From Paraphysomonas bandaiensis (lineage: Eukaryota > Chrysophyceae), in assembly GCA_965644295.1 (NCBI GenBank), contig CBFFRP010000123.1, forward strand, positions 1 through 64,000: a stretch of 64,000 nucleotides of DNA, given 5' to 3'. Each line of letters starts with the position of its first letter. The first letter of the stretch is position 1. Shown piece after piece: positions 1 to 12,351 of this stretch. Position numbers and translations under genes: made by a program. The notes below the pieces were generated by a model. The model worked only from the letters and a program-made list of their open reading frames with translations, did no database searches and was not told the DNA's origin.

Positions 1-2
1 AT

Positions 3-858
3 GTAAATGTCATGGATTCAGAGGAGAGTACTGAGAATGAACACGTCCATGAACCGAACAGTTTTCTAGAGGCGGAGAGGTCCCCTCAAGCGGACGAATG
101 GAGAACAGCCAGACGAATAGAGAAGAAAGCTCTTTTACGAAGAGGCGTTTTGAAGATAGTACGTCGACCATCTGGGGTCAAATTAATCAGATGTAAGTAT
201 GTTCACAAACTCAAGCGTGACATACTAGGCAACATACAGAAGTATAAAGCTCGACTAGTCGCACTAGGAAATCTTCAGGAGAAAACTGAGGAGGAGCCAT
301 CTACATTTGCACCGGTCGTAAAAGGGATAACTATCAGGCTCGTGATTGCAATTGCTTTTATGTTCCATATGCATGTACACCAGCTTGATGTCAGTTCTGC
401 ATTTTGTTATGCAAATTTAGATGAAGATGTCTACATGTACCCACCTCCAGATGAGGAGCTCAGCAATGGATGGTGCTTTAAACTCATCAAAGCACTATAT
501 GGTTTACGAGCCTCACCGCGTCAGTGGAATCGCCACATCGATAAATTCATAAAGTCAATGCAGTTTAGATCATGCGTGTTAGATACCTGCTTATATTATC
601 GTTGGCACCAAGGCAAACTTACGTTATTACTCCTGTATGTAGATGACATCATTATCGCATCTGTGGATTTTGAATTCCTTGTTTTTGTCAAGAACAAGTT
701 CTGCCAAACGTTTGAAATGAGGGACATGGGAGAGTGCCAAAGTTTCCTAAATATTCGAATCACGAGAGGCGAAGACTGGTTCAAACTAGATCAATCGAAG
801 TATGCGGAGAAAGTGATTCAGAAATTCAACCATGTCATGGGAAACAGTAGAAAGAATA
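3..858 (+). pseudogene. copia Pol fragment: reverse transcriptase
   Basis: The open frame enters from the left edge of the window and encodes most of the reverse transcriptase domain of a copia polyprotein. Visible landmarks are the LVALGNLQEK region, HQLDVSSAFCYANL, the LIKALYGLRASPRQW block and the catalytic YVDDIIIAS box. The copia copy at 35984-40696 has the same landmarks in the same order. The frame is broken where a DNA transposon starts at 859; the residues after that point belong to the insertion. The matching ATG near position 12 is internal, because the frame stays open upstream and aligns with the other copy there. Confidence 0.95.
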
Positions 859-3291
859 CAGGGGGGATTCGAAATAAACGACTGATTTCAGTTTTTTTTC
901 AAAAATACTTTTTTTGACTTTTTTTCATCATATTTTGATTTTGATGGTGTTTTGATGGTATGTTATCCCTCTTAAGACAAGCATCACATACACATCACCC
1001 ACACTCCTCATACGATGCTCCCACCCCCACAATAACAACACACGAGATCAGCGTAAGTTCATGTGACCATATGCATATCTCATAACCCTATATTAGGCTT
1101 AAGAAGAGGGAAGAGAGAGCAGCCATATCCATCGGATGAGAATCACAGAGATGAGCACACAGCAAGAGGAAGGAGGGACGAGACTCCTCTCTGAGCCCTC
1201 GGGGACTGAGGAACAGCGATCAGAGTATTTTATTCGATCTGGAGAGGGGCCGAAAGGCTCTGTGCAGTCAGCATATTCAGACTGCTTCGACGGTCTCTGT
1301 TCACACCAGCACAGAGCAGCACACACACGCAGCTGATATGACTGCGAATGAGATCTGCCATCAGATATCTGTCTATTCATGTATTTGTCAGCCCTCCAAA
1401 AGCTTTTTGGTCTGAGTTTGATGTCATCGGAGGTGTTATGTCGAGGTAACGGCGTTGCATAGATTTTGACTCTGCCTTGTAATATACGTTGAATACAGAC
1501 GTAATATCACACCTATTTCAATAACCGTTGTGGCAACCGCGTACGAAAGAACTGTGGAGGGGTGGATGGAAGTTGGTATGCAGAAGAAGCTCTCAAGGCG
1601 AGGGAGAACAAGTTATCTGCAGGATTAACGGAAGCGGCAGGAAGTGCCTATATCATGCCTTCGCTCTGGGTCTGTGACAACAGAGACCACAGAACTTGTC
1701 AATGAGTGACAGCAGGCTAACGAGTTGGTCCTGGTGTTAATATCTTAGTCTTGTGTTGTCCGCTTTCGCCTCAACAATAAAGTCATTGACACTCATAGGC
1801 ACCATAGCCGATGAGTGGGAGGAGAGACCCCGAAGTAGTGAAGTATAAAGGCTCGGTGCTGTCAGTCTATCTATTCGTTGAGCTGTATCAGAGAGGGCTA
1901 CTGTTCCCACAGCAAAGAACTTCGCACCTTTCACCTCTATTTTTCGATATGACACTGAAGTTTTACCTATATAAGATGATAACGGTGATAAAGGTATATT
2001 TGCTCTGTAGCAACGACGGTACAAGTGCTAATGAAGTTGTACCGCAGGAGTGAGATTGGTGCTTTGGTGAAGAACCCTAATATCAGCTAGGTTGTTGTAC
2101 AGTTCACTTACAGCGGCAGAGGGATGTATGAGGTTCAGAGGTCGATAATGACGGTGTTCGAACAATCCTGCAGTACCAGTTGCGATAATATATGAAGGTA
2201 GTATATATACATAATTATTCATGTTGTTATTCCTCATTTATTTCTATGCAATCAGGAGTTGACAGACACTGGTGCAGTATATTCTGCATCTATTTTTACT
2301 GGAAAACGTGACAGAAGTCGGTTGATTGTCGATTTTAAGTACTTTAATTAGTCAATAACACCTTTGTATTGTATAGCACTATAGTGCACATATATTATGT
2401 ATAATGTAACCGTTTCATTCAACATTTTTTGATCTGTAATTGATAAAATTTTATTAAATGTCATTGCAAACATGTTCTCTTTACATCTACTACACTAATT
2501 ATTGCAATGCGTATCATAAACTCAACTTAAATCGACTTTTTCGATATTTCAACAGGTTTGGCGGTTACATCGACTTATGACCATCTAATCGTTCTTCATT
2601 TATGAGGAATGGCTACCAGATGATGAAATAGAGTCCAGTAGTGGTAGTGGGATCAGTACCAGAAGATGGAATTGCAAGGAGGCAGTATAAAGGTATGTGT
2701 GATGCTTCTAACTATATACCTACCTGTGCATATATAGCGTATGTTTGACTTAATTTTTGACTATATGTAGAAATCGGAGGAAATTCAAATAAGCAAGAAA
2801 AAGTCGGATCAAGATAGCTTTTTTATCACTTTACACAGGTGCAATATCATTTTTATCATTTTCATTCAATTTTCTTGAAATTTTTTTATATCGGGAATAC
2901 ACATATATGATGTTTGTTTAGTTGTACTTGTACATCTATTTACGCGGCGTATGTATCGAAAGATAAAAATATTACCGCAGAATAGTCACTGTTATGTCAT
3001 TGTGTTTCCTTTGCGCTGTAGATGACGTTCTAATTCGTTTATTTCGTGCAGATATGCTATTTTCAAAATTGTGTCTATTTCACTATTCGATATATATTTG
3101 GTAAAAATCATGATTTTTTTTGGTAATTTGTGTGTAACTGTAGAAGTAAATTAGAATAAGCAAGACCCATGTATTTCAAGATAGCATTTTATATAAGTGT
3201 TCATATGAATCTATCTAGAGCATCTAGCTAGCTAACTAGCTTGACCTAGCATAGCATTCATTAGACTGTCGTTTATTTCGAATCCCCCCTG
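859..3291. mobile_element. DNA transposon with terminal inverted repeats and TA target duplication, non-autonomous
   Basis: The insertion is exactly delimited. It begins CAGGGGGGATTCGAAATAAA at 859 and ends with the reverse complement of the same sequence at 3291; about 24 bp are identical at both ends before they diverge. It is flanked by TA at 857-858 and 3292-3293. Removing it with one TA restores the copia reading frame, which proves insertion. TIRs starting CAGG with a TA duplication fit the Tc1/mariner/pogo group, but no transposase is recognisable: no open frame exceeds about 95 codons. One minus-strand stretch (1737-2024) reads like ordinary protein and could be a captured host exon; this is a guess. 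Most likely a non-autonomous element. Confidence 0.9.
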
Positions 3292-3293
3292 TA

Positions 3294-4102
3294 AGGAAGC
3301 TCCGTTGCCATCAAATGCACAAGAACTACTAGCTGCAGAACGGGAACTTACATCAGAACAGGAGGAATGGGTCTCAAAATTTCCGTATCGTAGTATTATT
3401 GGAGCAATCCTGTATCTCGCACTCCACACAAGACCAGATCTCGCCTATGCAATCGGACTACTATCGAGATACAGCAGTAATCCTACATACGCATCGTGTC
3501 GTTTAGCTATTCATTTATTGAAATATTTGAGAGGCACCACCAGCAAAGGAATCAAATTCAGTGGGAGTAAGTTTGATTTACATGTATTTAGTGATGCGGA
3601 CTGGGCAGGTGATATACTAACGAGACGTTCAACTACCGGTTATATTGTATTCTTATGTGCTGGAGCAATCGCATGGCAGTCCAAACTGCAGACTACAGTT
3701 GCAACTTCCAGTATGGAGTCCGAGTATATGGCTGAATATGCGGCCATGCAAGAACTGGTGTGGCTACGGGGGGTGTTACGAGAGCTAGGACTCGCATTGA
3801 CGAAGCCAACCCCATTCTTCATGGACAGCAAGAGTGCAAAAGATCTGTCAGAAAATCCAGTCTACCACAAAAGATCAAAACATATTCAGATAAAGTACCA
3901 CTGGGTTCGGGAACACGTAAATGGAAGTTTTCCTACAGCCAGATTGATTCATGTATCGACTAAGGATATGGCGGCCGACATATTTACAAAAGCGTTATCT
4001 ACAAAGCTCTTTAAACTCCATGAAGAAACTATCACAGGGGAAAAGAGGAGCATTTCAAATGAAGTTGAGAAGAATCAGAAGAAGCGGTTCAAGAAAGGTT
4101 AA
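3294..4102 (+). pseudogene. copia Pol fragment: end of RT/connection and RNase H
   Basis: This is the continuation of the interrupted copia polyprotein. It encodes the segment joining reverse transcriptase to RNase H (PYRSIIGAILYLALHTRPDL, LRGTTSKGIKFSG) and the RNase H domain (DADWAGD, STTGYIVFLCAGAIAWQSK, SSMESEYMAEYAAMQELVWL, DSKSAKDLSENPVYHKRSKH, KYHWVREHV). It ends with a basic tail and a TAA stop at 4100-4102. The part before residue PSNAQELL was joined to the 858 end before the DNA transposon inserted. It is otherwise undamaged, so the insertion may be the only lesion. Confidence 0.94.
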
Positions 4103-4258
4103 GGGTGTGTTTTTAGTGGGTAAGAATCCCACATAACTGTGTTACAGCGAAGTGTGATGTTCACAGTATCTTTATGAAGATTTTCACATCCGTTTTATCC
4201 TAAGATGACTAGATGATATATATAGCTGCAGTATAACGACGATTACTCGTTTCTACAT

Positions 4259-4268
4259 TGAGGAGGAG
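4259..4268 (+). other. Polypurine tract of copia element 1
   Basis: A purine run (ttgaggaggag region) lies directly before the TGTTGGAATA start of the LTR, the place where second-strand primer is expected. The complete copia element has the equivalent TGAGTGGGAG in the same place. Confidence 0.7.
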
Positions 4269-4590
4269 TGTTGGAATACGTATGGTTCTCTAAGATAGTA
4301 CTGTAGAATACGTTAAATACAATGTGAAAAACAGTAATACGTAGTCAATAGTCAAAGGTGCTATATAGCTATAACTGTGAAACTGAAGTATTATATCATG
4401 ACGATTCAAGATACGGAAGTTGAGCAGTGGTTGACATGAACGAAATAATTTATCATGTTGTTGACATGTGTTACATGACAACACACACAATTGTGTATAC
4501 AATCATAATAAAGTAATCTATCTAGTTTGACTAACTTAAACTTCTCTTACAACGATCTTAATCATCTGAAAATGGTCATTAGTCAATACA
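4269..4590 (+). repeat. 3' LTR of copia element 1
   Basis: The LTR starts TGTTGGAATA at 4269, just after the polypurine tract. The right end is placed near 4590 (...CAATACA) by comparison with the other copia LTR: both have TAATAAA-CTATCTAG-rich sequence and then a stretch beginning ATG that encodes M-x-I-S-Q. The exact end and target duplication cannot be fixed because the 5' LTR is outside the window. Confidence 0.7.
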
Positions 4591-5423
4591 ATTAACTGGG
4601 TACTGTGTTTGAGATGCACAGTCACCGGTCAATGTGCTTGATATGGCTATACTATACTATGTTAAACATCAGCCCTATATTTGTAATTACAGAATAATGA
4701 AGTCATGGTGGCGTAGTAGCGCTAAAGTAATGCAACATCCAGCAATTATGATAAGAGGGAATAGAAGAAATGGAATAATATTGTATAAGTAGGTCTGTAG
4801 ACCTTTCGAGCTCTCAACATAGTAATCTTTGTGACTATGCTGTATTAGCTTTTTGAATAATATCTTTGTTTACTATTAATATAGGAGGGTTCAGTATGGT
4901 GTAAAGTGTAAAGCAATTGTCAAGGAGAAGCCTCGTGCAACTACTCCTCGAAGTTGCTATTCCCTCATCCCTCAGTATCCTTTTGTGGTTGAGATACACT
5001 TGTTGTAGCTTTTATTGAGATTAGGGGCTTTATTGTTTCGAGTTAATCTCGTACACCTTCTGCGTTACTGTAAAGTGAAATATTAACGAAAGCTCCTCAC
5101 AACTTCGATGTTAATAATTATAATTATTCATTAAAAGTCGGGTAAGAACTATAACTAATACTGTACAGAAAAGGAGTTACACACTAAAATCAAAATCCTA
5201 ATGGTACGTAATTGTCACACATGAGTTCGTACGTATACTTTTCGTCTTGCTAAGGATTCATAAAAAGTATGGGAGTACTTCAAGGTAAGTACTACACCTA
5301 CTAAACTCTATAATCTATGACATACTAAAAATCACTGTTGTGCAAATTCCACACCTGAGCATTTACAAATGCAAATCGCGATATTTGAGGAAACATTATC
5401 ATCGGCTCCTGATCACGCAAACG
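4591..5423. other. Intergenic, no gene seen
   Basis: AT-rich DNA between the copia LTR and the 3' end of the minus-strand gene at 5424. No long frame, tRNA or clear repeat was found. Confidence 0.6.
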
Positions 5424-6332
5424 TTACGAGTGGCTTTTCTGTCGGGATAAATTTTCGACAGTTGTGCTGTCTTGATCTTTCAAAAACGTATTCAGATCTT
5501 CACTTGTGTCGGACGAGTCGGGAACACAAGCTGAAAGCTTTCTCTTAATAGTAGAATGCTCATCTTTTGTAAGTATAGTACTATCATAGAACCGCTGCAA
5601 GTTTTCGTGTAACTTACTGCCAAAGTCGGAAATAGACCTTACCAGTTCCCGTTGTACAAAGCAGTAATAGTTCCCTCTCCCTACTATTTCATTCAGAGAA
5701 GAATGATTTCCTGTCAATATGAGAGCATACTCGCATAGCCACAGAGCATCCTCCATATTTCCCACATTCCTGCTAAACTTCTTGTTCCTAGCTGATTTTA
5801 TACCGGCACTAACTTGCACTCTAAAGGAGTGAATGGATGTCTGAGATATGTATTTAGGACTCTGCAGCTTTGGGGCAAGCTGTACTTCAGCGAGAGGGGT
5901 TGGTGCGGCTTGATACAATGGTGGAGTTACATCTACATGAGATGGCAATACATCAACTCTCAATACTCCTTCAGGTAGTCCGGTAACACGGGACAGAGTT
6001 GCACTATCACGAAGCGCTTGCATGAGAATCATATTACCAGAATTCGAACAAGGCATAAGATAAACACGATTATTCGGCATCACTACAGGTCTAACTGAAA
6101 GGGTCCAGGGGTCATCTGATCGTACACATATTTCAGGAGGAGGTGCCCTACAGGGCTGCACATTAGAAACAACAGGCACTGGTGGTGACGTCTCAAAAAA
6201 TTGGGATGAAAGTCCAACTTGTTGCAGCCAATTATCGCTTACTTGAGAGGAGGTTGTTCGCATAGGGGGTCGACTGCGTCCAGGGTTTCCCTCAGTGTGT
6301 GATGAGTTACTGTGACTATTATAATGAGACAT
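5424..6332 (-). CDS. Orphan protein, 302 aa, unknown function
   Basis: A single uninterrupted frame of 302 codons from an ATG at 6332. I do not recognise the family. The first 80 or so residues are Ser/Pro-rich and likely disordered (SNSSHTEG, RSRPPMRTTSS). The middle has hydrophobic patches (VMPNNRVYLMPCSNSGN, NMILMQAL). Residues about 170-260 look folded and mostly helical (NMEDALWLCEYALILTGN, GRGNYYCFVQRELVRSISDF). The C-terminus is acidic/Ser-rich. There is no signal peptide or transmembrane segment. It is head to head with the adenylyl cyclase gene at 7127, about 0.8 kb away. Coding status rests on length and composition only. Confidence 0.65.
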   Translation of the reverse strand: MSHYNSHSNSSHTEGNPGRSRPPMRTTSSQVSDNWLQQVGLSSQFFETSPPVPVVSNVQPCRAPPPEICVRSDDPWTLSVRPVVMPNNRVYLMPCSNSGNMILMQALRDSATLSRVTGLPEGVLRVDVLPSHVDVTPPLYQAAPTPLAEVQLAPKLQSPKYISQTSIHSFRVQVSAGIKSARNKKFSRNVGNMEDALWLCEYALILTGNHSSLNEIVGRGNYYCFVQRELVRSISDFGSKLHENLQRFYDSTILTKDEHSTIKRKLSACVPDSSDTSEDLNTFLKDQDSTTVENLSRQKSHS

Positions 6333-7126
6333 GACAAGCTTTTAACCACAAGTGAAATTCTCGAAAACGGCTATCAGTAACATTCCAATTTCAACGATCA
6401 TTCATGATAAACACCACCCTGAATCCCGCCCTAACTTCATTTGAATAGACCAAGCTTTGTTGACAACTCTGGTGCATGAGATGTATATAGAACAATCAGA
6501 ATGGGAACAAGGGAAGATGTGCGTGTAAGATTCCCATCATGAGTGTGTATGTAAGTTGATTTTTGTAAAAATGAGTGGTATGAGAGAGTAGTACACACAA
6601 AAATGACACAATAGTGGGAAATATAGAGTATATCGTCTATAAAGTACATAGTTTTCCAGAAACTGGCGATTTAATAAGGGAACATCAATTTCAACGGTAT
6701 TTTCTCCGATTTCCAGAGTTCTAGAGTTCGAATTTCTCCATGGAATTCTACACTCCAAGAAGAGTCGAAATCAGAGAAATAGGCTAAAAATACACATTAT
6801 TAGGCCTAAAAAGTGTGGTATTTTTTGTATTGTAAATCCCAACATATGTAAAAATAACCGTTTTTAAATGTATATCTTTTAGTAACGGCATATGGATATT
6901 GTTGTGTGGATATGTGCGTAGATAAGGTGAAGTATGGTAAAGTATGGTAAAGTATGTGTAATACTGCACTACATCTTCTCATATACATATAGATTGAAGG
7001 CAAGGGATTGTGATCGTCATATATATATATATATATCTATATAGCACTTAAGTTTGTCATTATATATCCTGAGATACATCAGATTCATAGACATTCATAT
7101 TACAGTGTTATTATGATAAGTATATT
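6333..7126. other. Divergent intergenic region
   Basis: Shared upstream region between the orphan gene (-) and the adenylyl cyclase gene (+). It holds a run of TA dinucleotides at about 7019-7036 some 90 nt before the cyclase ATG, and short TATGGTAAAG repeats near 6930-6955. No gene seen. Confidence 0.55.
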
Positions 7127-10100
7127 ATGAATAAAGTCTATCCTTTATCAACACAACTCTCATATGCTTTATCAGAAATAAATGATGAATTACTTCATGA
7201 TTATAGTGATGAAGAAGATAATACCATACCATCCATTCCATCAAATGAATTCTTAGATGAATGTGTCGCACAGACACCAGCATATTTACGAAACATATTA
7301 GCTCAGACTAATCCGTGTGATGATTTTCGCCCGTGCTCAAAAACTGTTTTTGGGTTCGTACTATTAGCAGATATATCTGGATTTACAAGACTTTCATCAG
7401 TACTTGATGTGGAGTCTCTCAAATATCATATAAAGTACGTCCATATATTTTCTACAGTGCTGTAATATATATTCACATTTTATGCAGTAAATTCTTTACT
7501 CGTCTGCTGGATACTGTAGAACAACACGGAGGGGACGCAGTTAAATTATGTGGAGATGCAATTTTAATCATATGGACTACTTCTATATCGTCATCTCGAA
7601 CAGTAAAGGAAGATCTGGGGCTAAAGGCCTGTCGGTGCGGTATTGAGCTGCTGAATCGATGCGATAATTATGAGGATTATTCTGGTCCGTCCCCTGTCCT
7701 TCTAAAACTGCACTGCGGCATGAGCGCAGGTGAACTACACTGCATGTGTCTTGGAAACATCGAACGTATGGAGTTCCTTATTTCTGGATCACAGCTAAGT
7801 GATATTGGTTCCGCTGAGTCAGAGGCATCAGCAGGACAAATGTGTGTGTCTCCATTTGCGTATAGTTTTATTAAGAACAGCTTTAGTTTTACCATCACTT
7901 CTATGGGGAACTTTTTGATAGGTTCCGAATCTGTTGTTGCAAATTCTAACACTGAGACACTGTTAAGGCGATTCTCGAGCTACCGTCGCAACAGTAGTCT
8001 TGCGCGAACTCCCTCTGTGTCACCAACTTCTGCGGCAACGAGCCCGACTAGAAATCCCTTCACAGCCTTCTTTTTCGGCAAATCAACCAGTCGAAAGCCC
8101 AGTATAGCAGGAAGAATCACTACTGAAGAGACCTCCAGTCGAAGGCATTGCACTGCAAAGAAGAGACATGAGACTGCAGCTGAAAAAACTGAAAAACTGA
8201 TTTTGAGTATGTCAAGAAGACTTGGAGCAGGAAAGCGAGGTCTTGCAAAGTTCAAGGCCATAGCCTTGGCTACCAAGAGTTCTGTTGCCCTCAGAAAAGT
8301 TGTTCGCAGAAGAAAAGTGTTTACAGTTCTTTCTCTTCCATCATTCAAAGGTGTCAAAGACACGGGGCGCCGGAGAGAGATTATGCGCTTCGTACACCAG
8401 TCGTCGCGCTCATCGGTTTTAGGTGGTACAGGAGACTTTTTGGCTGAAATCAGATATGTAGTTACAATATTTGTTCAGATTTTGAATTTGAACGAAGAGT
8501 TTGATAATGGCGAGTTAGACCGGCCACAACTAGTTATAGTTTCTATATTAGAGCTGCTAGCGAAATTAGGAGGAGCGCTTCGACAGTATGTGGTGGACGA
8601 TAAGGGATGTGTGGTAATATGCTCCTTTGGTGTACCTGGGTTCAGTCACAGAGATAATGAGGTGCGAGCGGTGTTGACTGGACTCGGAATAATGGATGTT
8701 CTCAGTGAACATAAAATAACGTGCCGTATTGGAATATCCTCGGGAAATGCCTACTGTGGCTACTGCGGGTCAGAGAAGCGAAAGGAGTATGTCATACTTG
8801 GCCCGAGCGTAAACTTGGCAGCGCGTCTTATGAGCAAGGCGGCTGAACAACAAATCCTAATTAGTGACAGTGTCTATGACTGTGTTATCCGCGACTTTGA
8901 CTTTCAGATTTTGGACCCGGTGATTGCGAAAGGGTACGATCGTCCAGTACGCGTCTACTCTCCACAAAGGGACATGTCGACTACAGATATGGACACAATG
9001 CTTTCCAAGCGGGTGAGTGCGAGACAGAAACCATTATTAATAGATCGTCGAGCAGAAGTGTACTATTTGAGAGCACATATACATAGCTCGCTTCATACCG
9101 AGACCTGTGGTCAAATAAGTAAGTCCGGTTCAACTGTAGTCGAGAGTGCAGTCAATAACAAGCTTATTATCGAGGCTCCACAAGGATTTGGCAAAACTGC
9201 TCTTGTGAAGTATATACTTGAGGTTGAGGATACGTTGTTACACAATACTCCTATCATCAATTGTCATTTAGCTAGCATGGGGGATTCATTTGAAACTATA
9301 TTACACATATTGCGTGAGATTTTTCATGTCGATACCGATCCAGCTGGGGAATGTAACGATAGCGTATTGAGGTATACCAACGAGTGTAATGATCAGCTTG
9401 TGGAAGTACTAACGTCCCGTGCAATGTCTAGCTACGCGGATGTGTGGTTCGTGTTGTTGCATAGGGAGCAATGTCAAGAGTCTGCCAAATTTGCTTGGAG
9501 ACAGCGCAATAACTACTTGTCTATGAGCTGTAGTCAGGTTGACGCAAAAGACCCATACGAGAGTGATATCGTAAGATCAAAGGGTAAACCTGATATTGCT
9601 GGAGATATTGTCTCTGTCAAGCATATCACTTCAGTGATTCCTCTTATCTCGACAATTGGGGTACTACCTGAAAGTGAGGCTGAGATAGCTGCGTGTCCTG
9701 AAAACGATGTATTTCTGATCTCCCTTCTAGAATTTGTTCTGAGAGAGGCTGTGTCAGGCAGTGCGACCAAAACACTTATTATTGAAGACATGCAGTGGTG
9801 TGACAAAGATTCGTATAAAGTTCTTTTGCGCATGCTGAAATGCATGAAGACAGGGTGTTTTATTGGCACAATGCGTCCCAGAGAGTCTGGTGGCAGGATG
9901 CCGTTTTCGCAAGCAGATTCAGTTGTCGATAAGGGTCATATAGCATTAATCAAAGAATTTAAAACCCAATGTAGCATCATGTCTCTAAAACCGTTTGGTG
10001 CACGTGAAGTGAGAGCGACGATTGAAGCAGTATTAGGCCCAAAGTTGATATCCGAGTCACCCAATGCCTTATCTGATGGCTCTATCTTAAAAATATTACG

Positions 10101-12351
10101 GAATAGTGACAATGGAGTTCCTGGCTCTGTGGTTAAGCTGGTTCAGGATCTCCGTTTGTCTATCGGAAAGTTAAGTGATCGGGATCTGGGAGTGATTAAT
10201 AATGTCGCTCAAACTGCTGTTGATGGCCTCAGCGCTGAGAGTCAAGTAGTATTAAAAGTAGCTGCGGTTTGCGGAACAAAGTTTTGTATAGATTTGGTGG
10301 ACGAAGTACTTCAAAACATGGATTTCTTGACTATTGCAGATAACCTTATGATTCATTTGTCCGAACTAACATCGAGGCGCTTGATTAGGAAAACATACGG
10401 CGTTGTACCCTATTTGAATCAATCGGTTACTGGGACTCGTGGAAGTAGCACTGCCACGTACACGTTTTCGGACAAGTGCATTCGAGAATACGTGTGTCTA
10501 CTCATGCTCGAGAGTCAAAAGATGATGATTCATGCTTGTGTTGCCCGTGTAATAGAAGAACAGTACACCCGATCTCCGGCAAAGTTTTCTCAACATGTAA
10601 TAACGTATTTGGCATTTCATTTCGCGCATACAAATGAAATATCCAAGGAAGTTCTGTATGTCGAAAAAGCAGCTAGTCAAACAGGAAGAAGTAATTTATT
10701 TACAGATTCCTATGATTACTACGAACATCTGGTTGGTATTGCAACGGGATATGCGAAGGTGTCTGACGTTTTGAAAGCATACTACTGTAGCCCGAGGAAG
10801 AAATCACCGTCCTTATCTCTTCATAATTATTCAGAGTTTGAGTCGGTTTTTGTCACCAAACGCTACCTTGCCCCGAATGAGTTCAAAGGCTGCGTGCACA
10901 TTAAGTGTCCGGCTATCTCGCAGTTCCTTTTGATGATATACTTCTGTGAACTCAGTTTGTTAGAATACAGGTGTGTATATAGTTTCTAATATATGGTTGC
11001 TCATTCATGTCTCAGACGTCGGAGATTTGGTATGAGTAGTAATTTGTTTTTGTTTGCGAAGCATATTGGAGGGGGGGACATTGGCTATAAGCAGCAATCC
11101 ATTGTCACATGTTCAGGTCGTTTTATTGAAGTACAGCACCTAGATACGTTGGGTTCCCTTTATTGTGCTCAAGCTGAAATAAATTTAATGCGAGGAGAAA
11201 TCTCGTTGGCATCGAAACACGTGTCACAGGCAGTTTTGTTGCTGAAAAAGGTAAAAACTTCTCAATATACTGTTGCACTAGCATTGCAGTCGACAGTGCT
11301 CATGTGTATGGGGAAAGTTGCGGCTGCTGCCAAATCCATGGAAGATGCAACGGCATTTTATAAAAATTTGTATGACGTTGGTTCGGTGACCAAAGCGCAG
11401 CTACACTATCACTCTGCTCTCAAGAGTGTTTCGACTGCTGATTTTGACGCGGCTCGGGCGGAGCTGTACAGTGGACACATGTGCCACATTGAGGACTCAA
11501 AGCTACTTCAATATGAGTTGTGGAACATACGTGCCTGGATTGATTTTTTCGAGGGAAACACTTCTGCAGCAGAAGCCGTGATGACTGATACTGATACCAC
11601 ATCTCGTAGTCCATGCAGTTCCTTATACACTGTGTGGTGCTTGCAGCTGAGGATCGTCATCAATACACTGAATTGTAAATTTTCACTCGCTAAAAATAAT
11701 TTAACGCTTCTAGAGAATGCACAGCAAGGTCACTATGGGGAGGTTTATCGTCATGCGCTCACTGGCATCTTGGCTGTACTTTCGAAGCATTTCATGTCTT
11801 CAGATATTACTCTCCGTCGAAAATGTGCATCTCTCTTAGTATTCGCTGCCCAAAAGTTTTCACAGCGTACTGATACTACACCGGTTGGTGTCGTGTGCAC
11901 ATTTTTGACGGCATATTCTTGCCTTGCAATATTAAAAAATGATGTATATCTACATTTTGATAAAGGGGGTGGGCTCGCCTATCGCATGAGGTATTACACC
12001 GACTCCTTAATAGGAAAACTGGAAAAATTATCTGTGGGAATGCCGTGTTTGACTGTACTCACGGAAGCGCTTTTAATGAAGAAACAAAGACTCCACAACG
12101 ATAAATTGAACTGGCGAGGTGAATATGTTGCCTCAAAGTTGCCTTCGACTTTTTTTAAACTGCAGAAAGGTGAATATTCTCTCAGTAGATATAGTAAATT
12201 CTCTTTTGGTAGAGCATTTTGGTGCGCAGAAATGTTCGCATGTCGCCAAGCACTTAATTGCGATTCAATTGACAACGAGTATTATCGAATAATGGCATTG
12301 GATACACTTCAAAAATATGGAGTGTCTCCAGATCATCCATTCTTTGACTGA
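7127..12351 (+). CDS. Soluble-type (class III) adenylyl cyclase, ADCY10-like
   Basis: Three exons (7127-7434, 7488-10970, 11016-12351) join in frame to 1708 aa, close to the roughly 1600 aa of animal soluble adenylyl cyclase. It makes cAMP from ATP in the cytosol. The first catalytic domain (about 80-250) has both metal-binding Asp motifs, LLADISGFTRLS and GGDAVKLCGDAIL; the second (about 445-595) has RIGISSGNAYCGYCG and GPSVNLAARL with the conserved Asn and Arg. An ATPase-like region follows, with Walker A APQGFGKTAL near 668 and a hydrophobic-acidic LIIEDMQWCD near 865, then a long helical, TPR-like C-terminus, as in the family. Between the catalytic domains sits a Ser/Arg-rich linker (about 255-420) with RRFSS and RRNSS, plausible kinase sites. 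A PKG-type kinase lies downstream. Confidence 0.92.

Larger units (their letters stand above)
1..4590 (+). mobile_element. Ty1/copia retrotransposon, 3' half, disrupted by a DNA transposon
   Basis: This is the 3' part of a Ty1/copia-type LTR retrotransposon; its 5' LTR, gag, protease and integrase lie outside the window. The order reverse transcriptase, RNase H, polypurine tract, LTR is the copia order. The coding part is closely related in sequence and domain spacing to the complete element at 35518-40972, but it is a different family: the LTR sequences differ clearly. The coding frame is cut at 858 by a 2433-bp insertion and resumes at 3294, so this copy cannot make an intact polyprotein. 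Confidence 0.93.
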
